Source: Treponema sp.
Lineage (GTDB): Bacteria; Spirochaetota; Spirochaetia; Treponematales; Breznakiellaceae
Direction of reading: 5' to 3'
DNA: 18,936 nt
Assembly: GCA_031258265.1 (NCBI GenBank)
Contig: JAIRNB010000310.1
Coordinates: 1-18,936 of the forward strand
In this document: positions 6,950 through 13,147 of the stretch, one piece after another
Position numbering within the stretch: position 1 is the stretch's first letter
Layout of the letters: each line of letters opens with the position of its first letter
Translations under genes and position numbers: made by a program
Notes under the pieces: model-generated
The model's input: the letters and a program-made list of their open reading frames with translations, nothing else
Databases searched by the model: none
What the model was told of the DNA's origin: nothing

Positions 6950-7435
6950 ACCAATATTTTTTCCAAATTTGGAATTACCGGGTACTTGTCCCCCCGGCAG
7001 TCAGAGGGCGGCCTCTCGGACGGATCAAGGAGCGGATCGTCCGGTAGTTTTTCCCCATCTTCGTCCCAATCATCCGGTTCTTCCGTGGGCTTTGGCTTTA
7101 CCAGCCACCTTAACGTCTATCTCCAGGGCTGGCATCCAAACGCCGTGGCCCTGGGTATTCCCTTCCAGCTTGGCCTGCAAATAGAACTCCCGGCCGTCAC
7201 CCTGGACTTCCCCGGCGAGGCCAGCGCCGGCTACCCCAACGTCTTTGAATTTCACCTGGGGGGCATGGCGGAACTGTAGCTTTTCGATACATTCGGTTTT
7301 GGCGTGGGGGCGGGTTTTTACGGCAACGCCCTTAACTGGGGTACTTTTGTAAATTCGCAGAAGAAAGAAACCCTTTATGCGGCCCCGGTAAGGACAAACT
7401 ACCTCCGCTTTGCCCTTATGTTCTGCGGCAAGTAA
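6950..7435 (+). pseudogene. Decayed outer-membrane-type protein, C-terminal remnant
   Basis: A single reading frame runs from 6950 to the TAA at 7433-7435, broken only by an amber TAG at 7277-7279. Its start is undefined: the preceding in-frame stop is TGA at 6947, and only TTG codons could initiate. The translated stretch has a Ser/Gly-rich lead-in, then alternating hydrophobic/polar segments rich in aromatic residues and Gly (such as GFGVGAGFYGNALNWG after the stop), and ends NYLRFALMFCGK. That is typical of spirochaete outer-membrane beta-barrel C-termini. The amino-terminal part and signal peptide are missing. I read it as a truncated, nonsense-mutated relic. Readthrough or a sequencing error remains possible. 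Confidence 0.55.
6961..6974. other. Perfect 14-bp palindrome
   Basis: TTCCAAATTTGGAA reads the same on both strands, directly after a T-rich run and at the edge of the pseudogene. It could be a protein-binding dyad left from the decayed gene's promoter. No promoter elements are clear around it. Confidence 0.3.
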
Positions 7436-7573
7436 AAAACAAGCCTCTGGCCAAACGCTGCGGCAATGGCACATGGGGTTTCGATTGAAAGACCCGGCGC
7501 TTAATCCCAATTCAAAATTGCTGTTTCGTCCCGGATATGACTTGTGTTTTCACCAAAAGACTGCGAAAATAAT

Positions 7574-7597
7574 GATCTTAAAGTAGAGGCTTTCCCA
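7574..7597 (+). repeat. Left flanking direct repeat of the amidase-epimerase cassette
   Basis: AAGTAGAGGCTTTCCCA at 7581-7597 matches AAGCAGAGGCTTTCCCA at 12771-12787 at 16 of 17 bases, in the same orientation, and each is preceded by an ATCTT-containing stretch. The two copies bracket the four genes between 7665 and 12698. The following bases 7610-7623 (GTTTCGACAAGTTC) resemble one arm of the inverted repeat at 12721-12754, suggesting one diverged dispersed element. Confidence 0.5.
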
Positions 7598-7648
7598 AAA
7601 CTAACCGGGGTTTCGACAAGTTCAAGTAATTTAAAATATCAGCATTAT

Positions 7649-7656
7649 GGAGGAGG
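7649..7656 (+). promoter_or_regulatory. Ribosome binding site that decides the amidase start
   Basis: GGAGGAGG lies eight bases before ATG 7665 and overlaps the earlier in-frame ATG at 7647. That earlier ATG therefore cannot be the main start. The downstream start also puts the nucleophile Cys close to the N-terminus, as this enzyme family requires. Confidence 0.8.
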
Positions 7657-7664
7657 TCTTTGTT

Positions 7665-8669
7665 ATGCCATGCAGCGGACTGACTTTGCATACTGCCGAC
7701 GGTAAGCACTTGTTGGCGCGAACCTTTGATTTTCCCGATAGTTACGGTGCACAGCTTATACTAATCCCCCGGGGGTATCCAATTATTCCCGCGGGAAAAA
7801 CTTCCCTTCCCCCGCTAAAATCCCAATACGCCCAGGCGGCTATGGGGGTAGTGACCGGTAAAGGTTCCCTTCTTTACATTGTTGATGGCGTAAATGAACA
7901 CGGCCTTGGCGGGGCGGATTTTTATTACCCTGGTTACGCCTTTTACAGCGGTGTACAGCCGGATCGTCAGGCGCTGGATCCGGCCCTTGCCCTCCAGTAT
8001 ATGCTGGCCTTCTGTAAAAATCTGGATGAGGTGGAGGATTGTTTTCGGAACCGCATTGCCCTGACACCGGCGCCCTCGGAGATCATTGACATTGTACCGC
8101 CCCTCCATTACTTCTTTGCGGATGTTTCAGGCGAGGCGATGGTAGTAGAACCGGATGTTGACGGTATAAAAGTTTACCGGAACACCGTGGGGGTCCTTAC
8201 CAATGTGCCGGGCTACCCCTGGCAGGAAACAAACCTTCGTAACCACCTTTCGATTAATCCTTTTCCCCATAAACCGCTGCAAATGGGCAGCCGTCTTATT
8301 GAACCCTTGAGCCTCAATTCGGGCACCTGGGGTCTGCCGGGGGACTATACTTCCACCTCGCGCTTTGTGCGGGCGGCCTACCTTAAACAGTTCATAACAG
8401 AGCCAAAAAACGAAGAAGAAGGGGTAACCGCGGCCATGCATATTCTTTCCTCGCTGGAAGTTCCCAGGGGCGTGGTACGGAACGGCGAAGGCGAGGCCGG
8501 GCATACCGTTTACAGCACCGTACTGGTCCTTGACAGCCGTGTTTATTACTTTCACCATTACGATAATCGCCGCATAGAGGCTCTTTCGCTCATGAAGGAA
8601 AATCTGGATGGTTCCGGTCTGAAGTGTTGGAAATGGACGGAACGGCAGGATATTCGCCATCTAAATTAA
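7665..8669 (+). CDS. Choloylglycine hydrolase / penicillin V acylase family amidase
   Basis: This 334-residue N-terminal-nucleophile hydrolase (peptidase family C59) cleaves the amide of N-acylated substrates; known members act on conjugated bile salts, penicillin V or N-acyl homoserine lactones. It starts MPCSGL, so Met and Pro must be removed to free the catalytic Cys. Counting that Cys as 1, Arg17 and Asp20 (in ARTFDF) match the family's catalytic residues. The conserved Asn is in VLTNVPGYPW (178) and the conserved Arg in GDYTSTSRFVRAA (231). Length is normal for the family. No signal peptide is visible, so it is probably cytosolic. It begins a run with the symporter (50 bases on) and the serine hydrolase. 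The natural substrate is unknown; an N-acyl peptide or amino acid fits the neighbours better than a bile salt in an invertebrate gut. Confidence 0.88.
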   Translation: MPCSGLTLHTADGKHLLARTFDFPDSYGAQLILIPRGYPIIPAGKTSLPPLKSQYAQAAMGVVTGKGSLLYIVDGVNEHGLGGADFYYPGYAFYSGVQPDRQALDPALALQYMLAFCKNLDEVEDCFRNRIALTPAPSEIIDIVPPLHYFFADVSGEAMVVEPDVDGIKVYRNTVGVLTNVPGYPWQETNLRNHLSINPFPHKPLQMGSRLIEPLSLNSGTWGLPGDYTSTSRFVRAAYLKQFITEPKNEEEGVTAAMHILSSLEVPRGVVRNGEGEAGHTVYSTVLVLDSRVYYFHHYDNRRIEALSLMKENLDGSGLKCWKWTERQDIRHLN

Positions 8670-8719
8670 AAGACGGGTTTGTCCGTGTAATTTTAACGAG
8701 AAGCCAAGGAGGGTACAAT

Positions 8720-10162
8720 ATGAAAAAGACTCTGAGCGGACCGGGAATGGCTCTCTATGCCTTGGGACTGGTAGGGGTACGTCTGTTGACTCTGACCCTG
8801 AGCATGTACACGCTCCGGTTCTTTGCCCCAACGCAATCTACCGGCCTGCCCCTGCTGTTGCCTATCGGCGTAATCGGTATCATTCAGGGTTTGACTACGA
8901 TTATTGACTGCCTCATCGATCCATGGATCGCCACCTACAGCGATAATTCAAAAAATCCCAAAGGGCGGCGTATTCCGATGATGCGCAAATTCGCGGTTCC
9001 GGCGGCCTTTTTTTGCTTAATCGTCTTCTTTACGCCGGTGGGCCACGAAAGCTGGGTAAACGTAATATGGGTAGTAGTTGCACTGTTCCTCTACTGTATT
9101 TGCCGCTCGCTGTACGATATTAACTATCAGGCTTTTGTGCCGGAACTCATTCCCGATCCGAAACGGCGCGTAAATTATTTCACCATCCGGGCCTTTTTTA
9201 TCGTGATAGTCAACCTGGTTACCGCTTCCGTCCCCGCCTTGGTGGTGATATTCAGGGGGATGGGCGTTACCGCCACAACGGCTTGGCGTATGTGTATCGC
9301 TATTTTCCCGGCGCTGAGTTTTATCCTGATGCTGCTGCCCGCCCTTATTATCAAGGAAACCGACTATGTGGAAAAAACCGGTGTAATCAGCGAAAAGATC
9401 AATATGCTGAAAAGCCTTAAAGGGGCCTTGTCCATACGGGAGTTCCGTTTCTTCATGATCGGCGCGCTCCTTATCGACTTTGCGGTGGGCTGTTTTAACG
9501 CATCCCTGTTGTTCTACATCGATCTGCTGTTCGGGCTTTCCGGTACAATCGCTACCATACTTTTCATGGGCCTCACCGTGCTGTCGCTTGCCCTGTATCC
9601 CTTTATCATCTGGCTTTCCCGGCGGATTGGAAAACGGAAAATGATGCTAATATCTATTTCTTCCTGCACGGTGGCATATCTGTTAATTCTGCTGTACATA
9701 CCCCTGGGCACGCTTTTTGGAAGTGCTACCATACAGCCGGGTAGCTTCTGGACGGGCCTTGCCGGAGAAGGGGCCCGGGTGAGCTATATCATCATACTCT
9801 TTCTGGTGGGGGCGGCCTTTGCCTACCCCCTCGCCACATCAAACATTATCGGTTCCTCAATGTACGCCGATTTTGCCCACTATGATATGCTCAAATCCGG
9901 ACAGAACCGCTCGGGTATGTTTTTTGCCGTACTGAGCATTATCCAGGCCATACCGGGCGGTATTGTTCCGGCTGTGGTGGGTCTGCTTATCTACCTTGGT
10001 TCGGTGGACAAAACCCCCACAGTTACAGGCGTACACCTGACGGCCCTGGTTTCACTTGTCACAAATTCGCTGGGTTTCCTGTTCTATTGGCTGTACAACG
10101 AGAAAAATATCTTCTCGGTGATTTTTGCCGCAAAATCTCAGGAACAAGCGGAAAAAGCCTAA
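8720..10162 (+). CDS. GPH/MFS_2-type cation symporter
   Basis: This 480-residue inner membrane protein has about twelve membrane spans and belongs to the glycoside-pentoside-hexuronide:cation symporter group of the major facilitator superfamily. The diagnostic loop after helix 2 reads DPWIATYSDNSKNPKGRRIP, the MelB-like D-P...SD....GRR pattern. A second family stretch, YDINYQAFVPEL, follows helix 4. Start ATG 8720 has AAGGAGGG six bases upstream. It lies between the amidase and the serine hydrolase, with only three bases before the latter, so it is very likely co-transcribed. Classical members carry sugars, but here the enzymes around it suggest an amide- or peptide-linked substrate imported intact. 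The direction of transport (import) is inferred from family habit. Confidence 0.85.
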   Translation: MKKTLSGPGMALYALGLVGVRLLTLTLSMYTLRFFAPTQSTGLPLLLPIGVIGIIQGLTTIIDCLIDPWIATYSDNSKNPKGRRIPMMRKFAVPAAFFCLIVFFTPVGHESWVNVIWVVVALFLYCICRSLYDINYQAFVPELIPDPKRRVNYFTIRAFFIVIVNLVTASVPALVVIFRGMGVTATTAWRMCIAIFPALSFILMLLPALIIKETDYVEKTGVISEKINMLKSLKGALSIREFRFFMIGALLIDFAVGCFNASLLFYIDLLFGLSGTIATILFMGLTVLSLALYPFIIWLSRRIGKRKMMLISISSCTVAYLLILLYIPLGTLFGSATIQPGSFWTGLAGEGARVSYIIILFLVGAAFAYPLATSNIIGSSMYADFAHYDMLKSGQNRSGMFFAVLSIIQAIPGGIVPAVVGLLIYLGSVDKTPTVTGVHLTALVSLVTNSLGFLFYWLYNEKNIFSVIFAAKSQEQAEKA

Positions 10163-10165
10163 CAA

Positions 10166-11611
10166 ATGAGCTGTTCATGGATCGGGGCGGTAAAAACAGC
10201 CTGGAAAACCCACCGGCTTCCCGGAATCGCGGTGGGGATTTGGAATGGCGGAGATGAACAGTATTTTGTTTTTGGCCGTCAGGGGCTTTTTGGTTCCCCG
10301 GTCAATCCCGAAACGGTGTATGCCATAGCATCGGTATCAAAATCGTTTATTGCGGCTTCGGCCTGGATCTTGGCGGAAGAAAAACGGCTGGATATGGAAG
10401 TCCCGGTAAGCGCTTACCTCCCCGGTTTCTCGCTTTACACCGAAGAAATGACACGGGAAATACTGGTTAAGGACCTCTTCAGCCATTACACCGGCCTGCC
10501 CCGGCACGATATTTCCGTTTTTACCGGCCAGAACGAGTCCCTGGAAGAGACAGTGAGGCGGGTGCGGTATTTGCAGCCCGCCTGGCCGGTGCATACACAC
10601 TTTGGTTACTCAAACCACATGTTCGCCGTGGCTTCGTTGCTGGTGGAAAAGATCTCGGGAATACCCTGGGGGGAATTTGTTTCTGAGCGGATCTTTAAAC
10701 CCCTCGGCATGAAGCGCAGTTACACAAAAACTTTGGTGTTCAGGGATGTGGACGATAACTACGCCCGCCCTATGGCTAATGTCCGGGGATTCAATGTGCC
10801 GGTAAAGCCCATGAACACCGGCGCCTACGGCTGTTCCGGCTCTCTTTCCGCCAGCGTCCGGGATCTCCTCGCCTGGACCGTTACCAACCTGCACAGGGGC
10901 GTTTCGCCGGGCGGCGCGAGGCTCTTTTCGGAGGCTGCGGCCGGGGAACTGCATGGCAGAAAAACACCGATACGATCCGGCGAATCCGGCTCATACACGC
11001 CCGAAGAAGTAACCGGGCAGTTTTATGGCATGGGCTGGTTTGTCGAAAAGTTCCGGGGCGAAACTTTGGTGAACCACGGCGGTACCATTCCGGGTTACAA
11101 AAGCCAGATAGGTTTTTTGCCGGAAAAGGATTTTGCCTTCGCTATCCTGACTAATTCAAGCAATACATCGGCCTGTACCGCCCTGCAATACCATCTCTGC
11201 GATATGCGTCTTGGCCATCCGGAGTTTGACTGGAACCGGCGCTTCCTTGAGGTACAGAAAAAAATGCGGAAAGAAATGGAGAGTAACTACCGGAGGCACC
11301 TGACAGCACTGGAAGCTCCGGGCGATCCCCTGGGCTGCGGCGGGCGTTACCGAAACGGAGCTTACGGCGAATTTACCGTGCTGGAAAAGGGAAAAAAACT
11401 GAGGATGCGCGTGGAAGCGGTTCCCAGGGTTTATTCCCTTGCCCCCGCCGCCGGCGGGTATACGCTCCTCCTTCCCTCCGAACGGCTGGCCTTTCCCTGC
11501 CGCTTTGAGCGGGACGATGAAAAAGTCAAGCCGCCCAAAGCCGCACGGCTCCTGGTAAAGATGGACCCCTTCCTGAACGATTACATCCCCTTTGATCGTG
11601 TGGGGGATTGA
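10166..11611 (+). CDS. Serine beta-lactamase-fold hydrolase (class C / D-aminopeptidase-like)
   Basis: This 481-residue member of the beta-lactamase-related family (PF00144) has all three active-site motifs: S-x-x-K as SVSK (Ser56, Lys59), Y-x-N as YSN (148-150) and the KTG-equivalent HGG (304-306). Residues about 1-345 form the catalytic domain. The remaining 130 residues form a beta-rich C-terminal domain (DUF3471-like in position, not confirmed), as in D-amino-acid amidases, esterases and penicillin-binding-protein relatives. There is no signal peptide, which argues against a periplasmic beta-lactamase or cell-wall enzyme and for cytosolic peptide hydrolysis. It starts three bases after the symporter stop, so translation may be coupled; the ribosome binding site is weak. 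It ends ten bases from the convergent epimerase. Confidence 0.85.
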   Translation: MSCSWIGAVKTAWKTHRLPGIAVGIWNGGDEQYFVFGRQGLFGSPVNPETVYAIASVSKSFIAASAWILAEEKRLDMEVPVSAYLPGFSLYTEEMTREILVKDLFSHYTGLPRHDISVFTGQNESLEETVRRVRYLQPAWPVHTHFGYSNHMFAVASLLVEKISGIPWGEFVSERIFKPLGMKRSYTKTLVFRDVDDNYARPMANVRGFNVPVKPMNTGAYGCSGSLSASVRDLLAWTVTNLHRGVSPGGARLFSEAAAGELHGRKTPIRSGESGSYTPEEVTGQFYGMGWFVEKFRGETLVNHGGTIPGYKSQIGFLPEKDFAFAILTNSSNTSACTALQYHLCDMRLGHPEFDWNRRFLEVQKKMRKEMESNYRRHLTALEAPGDPLGCGGRYRNGAYGEFTVLEKGKKLRMRVEAVPRVYSLAPAAGGYTLLLPSERLAFPCRFERDDEKVKPPKAARLLVKMDPFLNDYIPFDRVGD

Positions 11612-11621
11612 TCCGCAAGTC

Positions 11622-12698
11622 TTAGAGCGCATCAAAATCCACGTTTACACCAAGTCCCGGCTCGCTGCCGAGGCTAAGAATATCTCCGTTACGGGTAAAT
11701 CCTCCCCGGGCGCATCCTTCATCTTTGATCTCCATAAAGCCGTCAAGGTCGGCCAGTTTGATATTGGGCAGCGCCGCGGCCAGATGCGCCCCCGCTGTAA
11801 TGGCGATCCGGGTCTCGGTCATGCAGCCCACCATACAGGAAAGCCCCGCAGCCTCGGCAATGGCGTTGATCTTTTGCGCCTTGTAAATACCGCCGCATTT
11901 CATCAGCTTGATATTGATAATGTCACCGGCTCCGGTTTTTACCGCTTTTAAGGCGTCTACAGGGCTGTGAACGCTTTCGTCCAGCATCAAAGGCTGCGTA
12001 ATCCGTTCCCGCACAAAACGCATACCCTCCAGGTTCCAGCAGGGCAGGGGCTGTTCCACCTCGACGATTCCCAGACCTGTCATTTTTTCAAGAGCCCAAA
12101 GGGTGGTTTTTTCATCCCAGCCCTGGTTTGCGTCTATCCTCAGTTCCACATCAGGTCCTACAGCCTCCCGGATAGCCCGCAGATGCGCCAAGTCCTCCCC
12201 AGGGTCAAGGCCGGCTTTGATCTTTAGGATGCGGAAACCTTGTTCCACGAAAGACTTTGCGCGGGCGGCCATTACTTCGGTACTGCCGATGGTGATGGTT
12301 ATGTCCGTCTGTACCTGTGGATTTGAACCACCCAAAAAACGATACAAGGGCAGTCTCGCGCGCCGTGATAAAATATCGTAAAGCGCTATATCCACGCCGG
12401 CCTTGGCCGCGCTGTAACCGGCGCTCCGCTTGTCCATGATCGTGTGGATGCCCCCCAGCTCGCTGGCATCGTAATTTTGCAGGGCCGGGGCCAGATCCCG
12501 CACAAACGCCAGCGTCGCTTCGGCGTCGGCGCCGGTAACCGGCGGAAAGGGCATGGCTTCGCCAAGACCGGTGAGTCCGCTTTCGGTTCTAATTCGTATA
12601 ATAACCGCTTCGACCTGGGTCATGGACCCCAGGGCAATGGTGTAGGTGCCGTTGAGGGGCACTTGATATAGTTTAGCTTCTACACTTTTAATCCGCAT
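11622..12698 (-). CDS. Dipeptide epimerase, enolase superfamily (L-Ala-D/L-Glu epimerase type)
   Basis: This 358-residue protein epimerises the C-terminal residue of a dipeptide, the classical case being L-Ala-D-Glu from murein turnover. Enolase-superfamily residues are all present: catalytic K-x-K as KIK (159-161), metal ligands Asp189 (RIDANQGW), Glu215 (EQPL) and Asp240 (LDES), and the second catalytic Lys264 (NIKLMKCGG). Most telling is D-x-D at 317-319 (DLDGF), which in dipeptide epimerases binds the substrate's amino group. Which dipeptide is used cannot be read. I start at the ATG complementing 12696-12698, after GGGGTGG; the frame is open far upstream but crosses repeat DNA. It converges on the serine hydrolase and has its own promoter. 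Confidence 0.88.
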   Translation of the reverse strand: MRIKSVEAKLYQVPLNGTYTIALGSMTQVEAVIIRIRTESGLTGLGEAMPFPPVTGADAEATLAFVRDLAPALQNYDASELGGIHTIMDKRSAGYSAAKAGVDIALYDILSRRARLPLYRFLGGSNPQVQTDITITIGSTEVMAARAKSFVEQGFRILKIKAGLDPGEDLAHLRAIREAVGPDVELRIDANQGWDEKTTLWALEKMTGLGIVEVEQPLPCWNLEGMRFVRERITQPLMLDESVHSPVDALKAVKTGAGDIINIKLMKCGGIYKAQKINAIAEAAGLSCMVGCMTETRIAITAGAHLAAALPNIKLADLDGFMEIKDEGCARGGFTRNGDILSLGSEPGLGVNVDFDAL

Positions 12699-12720
12699 AA
12701 TGCCACCCCATTTCAAAATA

Positions 12721-12754
12721 GACTTGTTCAAAAACTTCAGTTTTTGAACAAGTC
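12721..12754 (-). other. 15-bp perfect inverted repeat in the epimerase leader
   Basis: GACTTGTTCAAAAAC (12721-12735) and its exact complement (12740-12754) enclose a TTCA loop. The structure ends 23 bases upstream of the epimerase start and would be transcribed from the promoter at 12811-12839. Only a weak U-stretch follows it (UAUUUUG), so it is not a clear terminator. It could be an attenuator or mRNA-stabilising hairpin, or a copy of a dispersed palindromic repeat. Confidence 0.6.
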
Positions 12755-12759
12755 CAATA

Positions 12760-12787
12760 AATCTTGTACTAAGCAGAGGCTTTCCCA
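12760..12787 (+). repeat. Right flanking direct repeat of the amidase-epimerase cassette
   Basis: AAGCAGAGGCTTTCCCA at 12771-12787 is the partner of 7581-7597 (16 of 17 identical, same orientation). It lies between the epimerase promoter and the leader hairpin, so it is transcribed with the epimerase. Confidence 0.5.
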
Positions 12788-12810
12788 GGGAAGTGGGGAT
12801 ACGATTGTTC

Positions 12811-12839
12811 ATAATATCCTTACCGGTAATTGATGACAA
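12811..12839 (-). promoter_or_regulatory. Sigma-70-type promoter of the epimerase, with a palindrome in the spacer
   Basis: On the minus strand, TTGTCA (12839-12834) and TATTAT (12816-12811) are separated by exactly 17 bases; each matches consensus at five of six positions. Transcription would start near 12804, giving a leader of about 106 bases. The spacer contains the perfect palindrome TTACCGGTAA (12820-12829), a plausible operator position. No regulator gene is visible in the window. Confidence 0.5.
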
Positions 12840-13006
12840 GCGGACTTCCGGTTCGATCGGCAATTCCGGTAACGCAAAGGTGTCTTCACCGTTACGGATA
12901 GCAAAGCTTGGCTGTTTTTTGTATAATAAGTTTAAGTCAGCTATTTCAAGACACCGGATTCTGAAACAGTCTTGAACAACAACCGCTTAAAATATTTCCG
13001 GTAAAG

Positions 13007-13080
13007 GCGACACTAGCTCATCCGGATAGAGCAGCTGCCTTCTAAGCAGCAGGTGGGCCGTTCGAGTCGGCCGTGTCGCA
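13007..13080 (+). tRNA. tRNA-Arg (anticodon TCT)
   Basis: A complete 74-base cloverleaf is present. Acceptor GCGACAC/GTGTCGC (13007-13013, 13073-13079) pairs perfectly, with A13080 as discriminator. The D stem is GCTC/GAGC, the anticodon stem GCTGC/GCAGC encloses CTTCTAA with anticodon TCT at 13041-13043, and the T stem GGCCG/CGGCC encloses TTCGAGT. CCA is not encoded and must be added enzymatically. It decodes AGA. The 308-base gap upstream holds the epimerase promoter and repeats. A lone TATAAT at 12922-12927 has no matching -35, so its role as the tRNA promoter is doubtful. Confidence 0.95.
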
Positions 13081-13147
13081 GACGCAGCGTGGGGGAGTCT
13101 GGGGAGAGCCCGGGAAATTCCGGGGACAATAAGCATGGCGGATGGAA

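Noticed and set aside
7277..7279. Programmed readthrough or recoding at the amber codon
   Set aside because: The gene also lacks its start and N-terminal part, and I see no structure specific to recoding downstream. Pseudogene decay is simpler.
7665..8669. Dedicated bile salt hydrolase
   Set aside because: The family residues do not separate bile salt hydrolases from other C59 amidases, and neither the neighbouring epimerase nor the serine hydrolase fits bile metabolism.
10166..11611. True antibiotic-resistance beta-lactamase
   Set aside because: The motifs are those of the broad PF00144 group, there is no signal peptide, and an extra C-terminal domain follows. Context favours peptide hydrolysis.
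12922..12927. TATAAT as the tRNA-Arg promoter
   Set aside because: It is a perfect -10 box, but there is no -35-like hexamer at 16-18 bases, and it would leave a leader of over 70 bases.
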